Origin: Fibrobacter sp.
Lineage (GTDB): Bacteria; Fibrobacterota; Chitinivibrionia; Chitinivibrionales; Chitinispirillaceae
Length of the DNA: 64,000 nt
Direction: 5' to 3'
Assembly (NCBI GenBank): GCA_012728995.1
Contig: JAAYEB010000166.1
Coordinates: forward strand, 1-64,000
The notes below the pieces were generated by a model. That model was not told where the DNA came from and searched no databases. It saw nothing but the letters and a program-made list of their open reading frames with translations. Below are positions 33,164 through 41,271 of this stretch, in pieces (the first letter of the stretch is position 1; the number at the start of each line of letters is the position of its first letter). The translations under genes were made by a program, and so were the position numbers.

Positions 33164-33958
33164 ATGTGTAACAAGCATTTATTAAATTCAGAATCTCAAA
33201 ATCCTCTTTTTTTGGCAGAAATGAGTTACAGACAGATAGAGGAACATTTAAAACGCATTCCCTGTCTGGTTGTACCGCTTGGTGGTTTGGAAACTTACGG
33301 GAAAAGTGGAATGCTTGGATCTGCCGGAATTTGTAGTTCCTTCATCTGCCGGGAATTGTCTTCAAGGTTGAATGTAATATGTGCACCGGATATTTATTAC
33401 AGTTGTACCGGAGCATTCAAAGCTTTTCCTGGTTGTGCATCTATTCACCACAGCACTTTTATCAATTTTTTGATGAGTATATGCCATGGTTGGTTGTTCC
33501 AGGGGTTTAAAAGAATACTGTTTATAAATTCGATTCCTGAAAATAATAAACATATTGATATTGTTGCACAAAAAATTAATCGATTGAAAAAAGAAGATTA
33601 TATAGGCTATTTTGACTGGCAGAATAATAAGAGTATTGGGTCGTTTATTTCAAAACATATTTCATCAAATGAGCTTGGGCGATCACAGAAGTCAATACTT
33701 TCTATGGCTGCGTTTCTTAAGCCAAAACTTTTTTCGGAATTTAATGACAATGAATCATACAGATTACCGGATCGGGGAGTTTACAAAAGATGGGAAAAGA
33801 GGGGAAGGGATCCTGTAAAATTCAGGAAACTGTTTCCGTCAGGAGGTACTTCAGAAGATCCATTGGGGTATGATTCTTCTTTTGGAGAGGAACTGTTTGG
33901 ATATATATTAGAAATTCTGGAACAGGAGTACTCATCATTTTTAAAGATTAATCCTTAA
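33164..33958 (+). CDS. Creatininase-family protein with degenerate metal site
   Basis: The 264-residue protein has the creatininase/creatinine amidohydrolase order: FLAEMSYRQIEEHLKRIPCLVVPLGGLE, ICAPDIYYSCTGAFKAFPG, IHHSTFINFLMSICHGWLFQGFKRILFIN. Key positions are changed. The usual E-x-H-G near residue 45 is E-T-Y-G, the following L-G-T-D is L-G-S-A, and the N-G-H-G-G-N loop reads N-S-I-P-E-N-N. Two or more metal ligands are therefore missing and amidohydrolase activity is unlikely. It is directly followed (1 base) by two M16 peptidase genes, with which it is probably co-transcribed. Confidence 0.72.
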   Translation: MCNKHLLNSESQNPLFLAEMSYRQIEEHLKRIPCLVVPLGGLETYGKSGMLGSAGICSSFICRELSSRLNVICAPDIYYSCTGAFKAFPGCASIHHSTFINFLMSICHGWLFQGFKRILFINSIPENNKHIDIVAQKINRLKKEDYIGYFDWQNNKSIGSFISKHISSNELGRSQKSILSMAAFLKPKLFSEFNDNESYRLPDRGVYKRWEKRGRDPVKFRKLFPSGGTSEDPLGYDSSFGEELFGYILEILEQEYSSFLKINP

Positions 33959-33959
33959 A

Positions 33960-35273
33960 ATGCTTCATAAAATTACCGAGAAAACTCTCAGAAACGGGCT
34001 TAAGCTTGTTTATTTAAACAAGCCACAGGCACCTATAGTAGCAACACAGGTTTGGTATAAGGTGGGAAGTATATGTGAGAGAGATGGAATTCGTGGGATT
34101 TCACATGTACTTGAGCATATGATGTTCAGAGGGTCGGATAATTACAGGTCGGAACAGCATGCTCAGATGATAAATGAGGTAGGTGGAAATTGCAATGCTT
34201 TTACAACCGAGGATGTTACAGCTTATATAAACAGTGTTCCCCGTGATTCGCTGGATCTTGTTCTTGCGCTTGAAGCGGATCGTATGGATAGATTAACATT
34301 GGATCCTGATCTGTTTGAAACTGAACGAAAAGTGATAATTGAAGAATACCATACGTATTTGAATAATCCTGTTGCAAAAGCAGTTCTGGAATTTCGGGAG
34401 GAGTTTTTTAGAGGTCATCCTTATGCTATAAGTCCGCTTGGGACATTGAATGATCTTAATTCAATGACTGTGGAAGATTTAAGGCAATATTATTCTAATT
34501 GGTATTCTCCGGATAATGCAGTTTTGGTAATTGTTGGTGATTTTGATGAGGATGTAATAGAGGATAAGGTTGAGCGAATATTTGGTGAAAAAAAACAGAG
34601 AAATATTGAAAAGCGTCAATTAGAGTTTGGTGATCATCTGTATGCTCCAGCAAACAGGATGGTTCATAAGGTAAAATTTGATGTTCCGATCCTGATGGTT
34701 GGATATCCTGCACCGCCATCATCCAATAAGGATGCTATTGCTCTGGAAATTCTTCAAATGGTTGTTTCTGGTGGTGAAAGCAGCAGGATTCATAAAGAGA
34801 TTGTAAGAAAAGAATCTCTGGCTGTTATGGCAGGCGGCATAAATAATTTGTTAAAAAGAGCAGGGATGTCCATGTTTTTTGCAGCTTTTACACCTGATAT
34901 CCCGGTCCGGAAAATTGAAGCCGCATTGAAAATGCAGATAAATCGTATCAGGAACGAAGGTATAAATGCTCAGGAAATGGAAAAGGTAAAAAATACTGTT
35001 TTAACAAATCATACATTTGAGCTTTATTCGGCAGAAAATATATGTCACCGTATCGGTTTTAGTGAATGTATTGAAGGAAACTATTCTCTGTGGGTTAAAA
35101 GATTGAATACTCTGAAAAATATAGATACTGGTGAATTGACTGAAATCGCAAGAAACTACTGGAAAAATGAATCTTGTCATGTATTATATCTGAAACCTGA
35201 AAAAACCAATCTGTTTTTATTTGCAGCGGGTTTGTTTCGTCGATTCTTTAAAAGAGCTTTTGGAAGGGATTGA
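33960..35273 (+). CDS. M16-family zinc peptidase (active subunit)
   Basis: The 437-residue protein is a pitrilysin/processing-peptidase-type M16 protease with the inverted zinc motif H49-V-L-E52-H53 (SHVLEHMMFRGS) and the downstream Glu-rich helix FETERKVIIEEYHTYLNN. A C-terminal M16 half follows (FDVPILMVGYPAPP, VVSGGESSRIHKEI). No signal peptide is seen, so it is probably cytoplasmic unless exported another way. It pairs with the next gene, which lacks the zinc motif, as in two-subunit M16B enzymes. Confidence 0.93.
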   Translation: MLHKITEKTLRNGLKLVYLNKPQAPIVATQVWYKVGSICERDGIRGISHVLEHMMFRGSDNYRSEQHAQMINEVGGNCNAFTTEDVTAYINSVPRDSLDLVLALEADRMDRLTLDPDLFETERKVIIEEYHTYLNNPVAKAVLEFREEFFRGHPYAISPLGTLNDLNSMTVEDLRQYYSNWYSPDNAVLVIVGDFDEDVIEDKVERIFGEKKQRNIEKRQLEFGDHLYAPANRMVHKVKFDVPILMVGYPAPPSSNKDAIALEILQMVVSGGESSRIHKEIVRKESLAVMAGGINNLLKRAGMSMFFAAFTPDIPVRKIEAALKMQINRIRNEGINAQEMEKVKNTVLTNHTFELYSAENICHRIGFSECIEGNYSLWVKRLNTLKNIDTGELTEIARNYWKNESCHVLYLKPEKTNLFLFAAGLFRRFFKRAFGRD

Positions 35274-35274
35274 T

Positions 35275-36603
35275 TTGGAACAGAAATACAGATTTCCCCC
35301 AGTCGACGAGTATAGTCTGGAAAACGGGTTAAAAGTTATCCTTTTACCAGACAGGGAGCAGGATGGTCTTCTAATTACTCTTCAGCTGCCTTTTGGTAAG
35401 TTTAGTGATATTTGCGGTAAGGAGGGTATTTCTGAGCTTACCTTGAATCTTTTACAAAAGGGAAGCGGTAAATATACCGCTGAGGAGATTTCGGATAAGC
35501 TCGAAAACAGGGGCGTTTCAATTTTTTCTGATGTAAGTGAAGAGTTTATGAGAATCGGAATCCGGATGCTCTCGAAATTTGTGGATGAGATTTTTCCGGT
35601 ATTCTGGGAGATGGTTTATAAACCAGAGTTTGATAAGAGTGAATATAACAGGTTAATGCGTGAAATGGTCACTGCACTGAAAGCAGAAATAGTTGATCCT
35701 CATATTATTGCAAGTCATCATTTCTATAAACAGTTGGCAGGTTCTCAACATCCGGCTGGTCGTTTTGTTTCACAAGATACTCTGAAAAAAATCAATTTTA
35801 CAGATGTCGTTTCTTTCTACAGGGAGAGCTTTAGACCTCAAAACAGTACCCTTGTAGTTGCAGGAAATTTCGTTCCCCGTGATTTTAAAAATAAGTGGAA
35901 CAAATTACTTCTCGAATGGAAGGGAAACGGCAGAAGTCAGGTCTGTTATGCATCATCGATTGAACCTGATCGCAAAGCTATTCGTTTAATAGATAAGCCG
36001 GATTTGACCCAGACTACAATAATTGCAGGTCATCCTGTTTTGGGTGAAGTCAATCCTCTGAGAAATCAAATTATCCTTGCCAATTACATTCTTGGGGGTG
36101 GAAATTTTTCATCAAGGCTTATGGCCAAAATAAGGTCTGTATGTGGGAAAACTTATGGGGTTAATTCTCAAATTATCTCAGAAAGGGAATTTGGGGTATT
36201 TCGTATTGCTACTTCAACACAGAATAATCATGTTGGAGAGGTAATGGCAATAATCATGGAGGTATTCCAGGAATTTTGTGAGCATGGGATTGAGGAAGAA
36301 GAACTTGAGAAGGCTAAAAAATTTATTACCGGTAACATGGCTTTTCAGCTTGAAGGAATAAGTAACCTGGTCGAAAAAATTCTGTGGTTGCAATATCTTG
36401 AACGTCCATATTCTTATTTGGAAAATTTTAATGAATTAATCTCTGAGATTAGTCTTGATTCGGTAAATTCTGCGATAAAAAAGACTTTTTTCTATGAAAA
36501 ATTAACGGTTGTTACTGTGGGTAAAAGAGTCGAAATTGAAGAAGATTTAAAAAAGTTTGGTACTGTAAAGAACTATTTTTACAGAAATAAAATCAAAGAC
36601 TAA
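35275..36603 (+). CDS. M16-family peptidase homolog without zinc motif (partner subunit)
   Basis: A TTG start at 35275 with GGAAGGG six bases upstream is preferred; it lies just after the stop of the active subunit. The product is about 442 residues with two M16 halves: EYSLENGLKVILLPD, GKEGISELTLNLLQKGSGKYTAEEI, then IIAGHPVLGEVNPLRNQIILANYILGGGNFSSRLMAKIR split across the second half. Where the partner has H-x-x-E-H this protein has S-E-L-T-L-N, so zinc cannot be bound. The R/Y substrate-binding region near GGGNFSSRL is kept. It is the expected non-catalytic half of a heterodimer. Confidence 0.9.
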   Translation: MEQKYRFPPVDEYSLENGLKVILLPDREQDGLLITLQLPFGKFSDICGKEGISELTLNLLQKGSGKYTAEEISDKLENRGVSIFSDVSEEFMRIGIRMLSKFVDEIFPVFWEMVYKPEFDKSEYNRLMREMVTALKAEIVDPHIIASHHFYKQLAGSQHPAGRFVSQDTLKKINFTDVVSFYRESFRPQNSTLVVAGNFVPRDFKNKWNKLLLEWKGNGRSQVCYASSIEPDRKAIRLIDKPDLTQTTIIAGHPVLGEVNPLRNQIILANYILGGGNFSSRLMAKIRSVCGKTYGVNSQIISEREFGVFRIATSTQNNHVGEVMAIIMEVFQEFCEHGIEEEELEKAKKFITGNMAFQLEGISNLVEKILWLQYLERPYSYLENFNELISEISLDSVNSAIKKTFFYEKLTVVTVGKRVEIEEDLKKFGTVKNYFYRNKIKD

Positions 36604-36684
36604 AAATATTGAATGCAATGAAGTGGCTTTTGAATAGAGGTTCCTTTCTTTCTCTTTCCATAAAATTTTACTATATTAATTTAC

Positions 36685-37212
36685 ATGGTTTCTGTTGTTT
36701 TAAGTTTGGGAAGCAACCTTGGTAACAGGGGAATTAATATCGGGAGAATGGTTTGTGCTCTTGAAAAAATACTTGTTCTCCCTTTGCGTAAGTCGTGTTT
36801 GATGGAAACTGAGCCGGTTGGTGTTTTTGAGGATCAGCCAAATTTTTATAATCTTATAATTTATAGCGGTTATAAATCGTCTCCAGAGAGATTGCTTTTG
36901 GAATGTAACGAAATCGAGCTTATGATGGGTAGAGACAACAAAAAAATGCTTGCACCAAGGATTGCAGATATTGATATACTTTTGTACGGCAATATGAGTA
37001 TGAAAACTGAATCTCTTACGATTCCTCACCCGGCAATTCTCCAAAGGCGGTTTTGCATTGAAGGTTTGAATCAACTTGTACCGGACTGGGTTATCCCTGG
37101 AAATGGTAAAAAAATTAATCAGTTTCATAATAATATGAAGCCTGAGTTGAAAAATCAAAAAATCCGATTTTTGGAAAATTTAACACAGGATCAATTTGAT
37201 GGCAGAAAATGA
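36685..37212 (+). CDS. folK: 6-hydroxymethyl-7,8-dihydropterin pyrophosphokinase (HPPK)
   Basis: The 175-residue protein matches FolK: VVLSLGSNLGNR at the start, the METEPVGVFEDQPNFYNLI segment, the catalytic R-I-A-D-I-D-I-L-L-Y run carrying the two magnesium-binding aspartates, and IPHPAILQRRFCIEGL. It transfers pyrophosphate from ATP to the pterin in folate synthesis. No folP or folB is adjacent. Its end overlaps the start of the deoxynucleoside kinase gene by 14 bases, a pairing seen in several bacterial groups. Confidence 0.95.
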   Translation: MVSVVLSLGSNLGNRGINIGRMVCALEKILVLPLRKSCLMETEPVGVFEDQPNFYNLIIYSGYKSSPERLLLECNEIELMMGRDNKKMLAPRIADIDILLYGNMSMKTESLTIPHPAILQRRFCIEGLNQLVPDWVIPGNGKKINQFHNNMKPELKNQKIRFLENLTQDQFDGRK

Positions 37213-37921
37213 CACCAAACTCTCTTCACGAATAAACTACCTTTGTATTGAGGGTGTTATAGGTGCCGGTAAAACTTCATTGAGTTATCTGCTTGCAGAA
37301 AGATTTAATGCAAGGGTGATACTGGAGGAGGCAGAAGAGAATCCGTTTCTTTCAAAGTTTTATGCAGACCGTAGAATGTTTTCTTTTCAAACGCAGTTAT
37401 GGTTTCTGGTCTCTCGATATAAACAGCTATCTGTTATGATTGCGCAACAGGATCTTTTTCACCAGGTAACTGTCAGTGATTATATGTTTGCAAAGGATAG
37501 AATTTTTGCCAGTGTAAATCTTGAAGAAGATGAACTAGGTTTGTATAATAACATTGCAAGAGTCATGGAGACCACAATACCTCAACCTGATCTGGTTGTA
37601 TATCTTCAAACTTCTACAGATGTGCTGTTGAAACGGATAAAAAAAAGAGGACGTGTATATGAGCGTAATATAGATCTGGATTATCTGGAAATATTGAATC
37701 AGGCATATAATCACTTTTTTTTCCACTTTACAGCTGCTCCGCTCTTGATTATCAATACAAATGATCTGGATTTTGTTAATAACAATGAAGACCGTGATGA
37801 GGTAATTGAACAGATTGTATCTGCGAAAACGGGAACTACTTATTATCGTCCCATGAATTCGAAGGATAAGATTCTTGTTGAGGAACGCAAAAACGCAAAA
37901 GCGAACAGTGATAATAAATAA
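37199..37921 (+). CDS. Deoxynucleoside kinase family protein
   Basis: ATG at 37199 has AGGA eight bases upstream. The 240-residue protein has a P-loop (IEGVIGAGKTSL), a helix EEAEENPFLSKFY, the D-Y-M-F-A-K-D-R region resembling the DRS/ERS motif and an Arg-rich lid (LLKRIKKRGRVYERN). It resembles bacterial dNK-type salvage kinases that phosphorylate deoxyadenosine or deoxyguanosine. The nucleoside specificity cannot be read from the sequence. It is translationally coupled to folK and 14 bases ahead of panC. Confidence 0.9.
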   Translation: MAENDTKLSSRINYLCIEGVIGAGKTSLSYLLAERFNARVILEEAEENPFLSKFYADRRMFSFQTQLWFLVSRYKQLSVMIAQQDLFHQVTVSDYMFAKDRIFASVNLEEDELGLYNNIARVMETTIPQPDLVVYLQTSTDVLLKRIKKRGRVYERNIDLDYLEILNQAYNHFFFHFTAAPLLIINTNDLDFVNNNEDRDEVIEQIVSAKTGTTYYRPMNSKDKILVEERKNAKANSDNK

Positions 37922-37935
37922 TTTGGGAGATTGAC

Positions 37936-38793
37936 GTGAAAATTGTTAAATCAGTGGCAGAGATGAAAAATCTTTCACTTACTTATCATAAATGTGGTCA
38001 GACTATCGGATTCGTTCCAACAATGGGAGCATTGCATGAGGGACATGTTTCTTTATTGAAGATCGCCAGACAGAACTCAGATATTACTTTAATGAGTATT
38101 TTTGTAAATCCGACTCAGTTTGGTCCTCAGGAGGACTTTGAAAAATACCCCAGAGTTTTTGAACAGGATTGTGCAAAAGCACTTGATGCGGGATGTGATG
38201 TACTATTCGCTCCAACAGTTTCTCAAATGTATCCAGATGGTTTTTCTACTTATGTTTCTGTTGAGGGAATAACTTCGAAGTTATGCGGAATTAGCCGCCC
38301 GAACCATTTCAGAGGTGTTACAACGGTTCTTTTGAAATTCTTTAATATCGTTGAACCTCAAATCGCGGTTTTTGGGCAGAAAGATGCACAGCAGGTGTTA
38401 GTTATAAAAAGGATGGTACGGGATTTGAACTGTCCGATAAAAATTTTAACAGGTCCAATAATTCGTGAACCTGATGGTTTTGCAATAAGTTCAAGAAATA
38501 AATATCTGACCGAAAAAGAGCGTAGTGAAGTACCGCAGATATTTGAGGGTCTGAAAAAAATCATGGAGGTTTATGAGAATGGAGAAAAAAAAGCAGGAGT
38601 CCTTAAAGAAATTTTGTTAAATAAATACCACAGTTTAAAACATATAAAAATGGAATATGCAGATATTGTGGATTTTGAAAATCTAAAGCCACTTGAAATT
38701 CTCAATACACCATCCCTTGTCGCTGTCGCATGTCGTACAACTGAAAGTAAAACCAGACTTATAGACAATATCGTATTAGGAGGTGTTCTGTGA
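37936..38793 (+). CDS. panC: Pantothenate synthetase
   Basis: The start is GTG at 37936 with GGGAG upstream. The 285-residue enzyme has the nucleotidyltransferase signature GFVPTMGALHEGH (H34-x-x-H37), SIFVNPTQFGPQEDFEKYPR, FGQKDAQQVLVIKRMVRDL and the S-S-R-N ATP-binding segment. It condenses pantoate and beta-alanine with ATP to make pantothenate for coenzyme A. panB and panD are not in the window. Its stop overlaps the GTG start of the GH13 gene (GTGA). Confidence 0.97.
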   Translation: MKIVKSVAEMKNLSLTYHKCGQTIGFVPTMGALHEGHVSLLKIARQNSDITLMSIFVNPTQFGPQEDFEKYPRVFEQDCAKALDAGCDVLFAPTVSQMYPDGFSTYVSVEGITSKLCGISRPNHFRGVTTVLLKFFNIVEPQIAVFGQKDAQQVLVIKRMVRDLNCPIKILTGPIIREPDGFAISSRNKYLTEKERSEVPQIFEGLKKIMEVYENGEKKAGVLKEILLNKYHSLKHIKMEYADIVDFENLKPLEILNTPSLVAVACRTTESKTRLIDNIVLGGVL

Positions 38794-40064
38794 GTAAAAA
38801 TACAAAAATCCCTATGATTTACAATCTCTTTCCACGACATATTCCTACTATTGACAAATGGTCTGATTCAATTGATCACATAAAAGAAATGGGGTTTAAC
38901 TCCATATTTATTAATCCTTTTCATGAAACCGGTTTTTCCGGGAGCCTGTATGCGGTCAAGGATTATTATAAGTTAAACAACCTGTTTTTAAAAAAGGGGA
39001 GTGATCCTGCCGATTTGTCTCCTTTAAAGAAGTTTGTTCAAAATTGCAAAAAGAGAAACATTCACCTTATTATGGATCTGGTAATTAATCATACTGCTGT
39101 TGATTCAGTTTTAACTGAAACTAATCCGCAATGGTTCATTTATGATGAATCAGGGAAAATAAAAAATCCTTTTGCAATAGATCCTGCTAATCCGGGTAAT
39201 GTTACTGTATGGGGAGATCTTGCAATAATTAATAATGAGAACAGGGAAGTCTGGGATTACTGGAACAATCTTGTCAAATTTTATCAGGAACTTGGAATTG
39301 AGGGATTCAGGTGTGATGCTGCTTACCAGGTACCGGCTTCACTTTGGGAGATGCTGATTTCATCAGCTAAAAAAAGAAATGATAATGCCTGTTTTTATGC
39401 TGAAACATTGGGGTGTCAGATTGACCAGATTGAAGCTTTGGCAAATGCCGGATTTGATTACCTTTTCAATTCGTCTAAGTGGTGGAATTTCGATCAGCCA
39501 TGGGCACTTGATCAGCATGCTGGAAATAAACGAATCGCACCTTCAATCTCTTTTCCGGAATCTCATGATACAGAACGTCTTGCCAGTTTACATCCCCATT
39601 CCATTGAAGTGCAAAAACAAAGATATGCTTTTGCAGCTATGTTTTCTGAAGGAATAATGATACCGATGGGATATGAATATGGCGCTAAAACAAGAATGGA
39701 TGTAGTTAATGGTACGCCTGATGATGTAGACAAACCGAAGTATGATCTTTCTCGGTGGATAAAACAGATAAATGATTTCAAAATTAAAATTGCGGTTTTA
39801 GGTGAGGAAGGAAACTGGCGGCCTTTATGTGAATATGGATTACCATATCTTTTTCTCGAGAAATCGTCTAATAAAGGCAATAGGCCTATTTTTGTCTGTA
39901 TAAATAAAAACCAGACAGGAGATACTGTGGTTGAAGAATGGATGATTCCATCCGAAATAAAACAGTGTTCAAAAGCATTTTCCATGCTTGAATCTGATAT
40001 ACATGAAGAAGAAATGCCTGAGGCATTTTCTCTTGATCCTGCTGATCTGGTTTTATTTATGTGA
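38790..40064 (+). CDS. GH13 (alpha-amylase family) glycoside hydrolase or transglycosylase
   Basis: The 424-residue protein is a cytoplasmic (beta/alpha)8 GH13 enzyme with all three catalytic carboxylates: D176 in GFRCDAAY, E205 in FYAETLG and D260 in ESHDTER. The N-terminal part (MGFNSIFINPFHETGFSGSLYAVKDYYKLN and DLVINHTAVDS) is typical. No carbohydrate-binding module or signal peptide is seen. The compact length and motif set recall maltosyltransferase/GlgE-like or sucrose-type branches more than secreted amylases; the substrate is open. Translational coupling to panC is unexpected for a sugar enzyme. Confidence 0.85.
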   Translation: MSKNTKIPMIYNLFPRHIPTIDKWSDSIDHIKEMGFNSIFINPFHETGFSGSLYAVKDYYKLNNLFLKKGSDPADLSPLKKFVQNCKKRNIHLIMDLVINHTAVDSVLTETNPQWFIYDESGKIKNPFAIDPANPGNVTVWGDLAIINNENREVWDYWNNLVKFYQELGIEGFRCDAAYQVPASLWEMLISSAKKRNDNACFYAETLGCQIDQIEALANAGFDYLFNSSKWWNFDQPWALDQHAGNKRIAPSISFPESHDTERLASLHPHSIEVQKQRYAFAAMFSEGIMIPMGYEYGAKTRMDVVNGTPDDVDKPKYDLSRWIKQINDFKIKIAVLGEEGNWRPLCEYGLPYLFLEKSSNKGNRPIFVCINKNQTGDTVVEEWMIPSEIKQCSKAFSMLESDIHEEEMPEAFSLDPADLVLFM

Positions 40065-40224
40065 ACAGGTTTGCGCATCTCTGGACTAATGAAATGTAGA
40101 TATGGAAAAACCATTCATAATGCAAGATACTGAGAATGAAATGTTCTTTAAAACCTGTTTTTGTTTTGCCTGAGAAAATTGGTTGAGACAAATGACCGGT
40201 GCTGGTTTTTGAAGGGATTAATGA

Positions 40225-40737
40225 ATGAACAGGGCGTTGTTTTTGGACAGAGATGGAGTAATAAACAAGGATGTATCTTATCCTCACAAACCAGAACAGA
40301 TTGTATTTGTTGAAGGGATTTTTGACCTCTGCAGGAAAGCAGCAGACAGGGGATATTTGCTTGTAGTAATAACAAATCAGGCTGGAATTGCTAAAGGATA
40401 TTTTTCAGAAACTGATGTAGAAAACCTTCATAAATGGATGGGGTACAAATTTAAGGAACATGGTTTAAAAATATCAGCCTTTTATTTCTGCCCATTTCAC
40501 CCTGAGGGTGTTGTAGAAAAATACAGAAAAAAATCCGATTGTCGAAAGCCATCACCCGGAATGTTTATAAAGGCTGCTCAGGATTTAAATATTGATTTGA
40601 AACGATCTCTGATGGTGGGTGATAAAATGTCAGACCGTATAAATCTACCAGAACTAAAATGTATTATAATAAAAAGTCGTTATACTGACAAGAATTATGA
40701 TGTTGAAACATTGTCTGATATAGAAAAGTTTTTATAG
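40225..40737 (+). CDS. gmhB: HAD phosphatase, D-glycero-D-manno-heptose-1,7-bisphosphatase type
   Basis: The 170-residue protein has the DxDxT/G-like HAD start FLDRDGVINKD (D8, D10), VVITNQAGIAKGYF, and the C-R-K-P-S-P-G-M and VGDKMSDR motifs of the GmhB/HisB-N subfamily. GmhB removes the C7 phosphate in ADP-heptose synthesis for lipopolysaccharide core. The zinc loop is altered: C89-P-F-H92 and S104-D-C106 replace the usual C-P-H and C-x-C, so two of four ligands appear changed. Activity on heptose is probable but not certain. It stands alone. Confidence 0.8.
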   Translation: MNRALFLDRDGVINKDVSYPHKPEQIVFVEGIFDLCRKAADRGYLLVVITNQAGIAKGYFSETDVENLHKWMGYKFKEHGLKISAFYFCPFHPEGVVEKYRKKSDCRKPSPGMFIKAAQDLNIDLKRSLMVGDKMSDRINLPELKCIIIKSRYTDKNYDVETLSDIEKFL

Positions 40738-41271
40738 TTTTTTGGCAGCATTTCCTTTGTTACTTCAAAAAATGTTGCATAATATTTCGATATGGAAAAA
40801 GAAATCTTCTGTTAATCGATATCCAAATGATAGTGTTTGTTATTAACAGTATCGGCATATTCGGACTATATATAATAAACCACCTGTGAAATTTCTGCGT
40901 GTGCTTGATTACTGTTGATGTGACATGGCTTTTTGTATCCCGAAAAGCATTTTGTGCAGTATTGTTCGGGTAGTTTCTGTTTTGAGCGGATGTAAGCGTT
41001 TGCTTTAAGTTAATTATTCGTTTCTATTCAGGAAAAGGGAATCTTTTCAAAAGAAAAAAACAATAAAAACATAAGCAGTGCGAAAAAAAATATTATCAAA
41101 ATGGAGACAATTATTTGATGATGAAAGTGAGGGATTGGCAATTGGTGTGCAAAAAAGGTTTCATGCTCTGTGAATGTCACTTTCTTATCCAATATCCGCG
41201 AAAAAGATTCTCATAAAAGAATCATTACCATATAGATTTTTATCAGATTATGTTTACAGGGAGGACGAGTC
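40738..41271. other. Long intergenic region
   Basis: No gene, RNA or terminator with convincing support is seen. The strand upstream of 41272 ends in GGGAGG, the ribosome binding site of the next gene. Short frames such as the 32-codon one near 41120 look like chance. Confidence 0.4.

Noticed and set aside
40738-41271. Short frames in the long gap before the YfhO-like gene
   Set aside because: They are under 40 codons, lack ribosome binding sites and show no conserved features.
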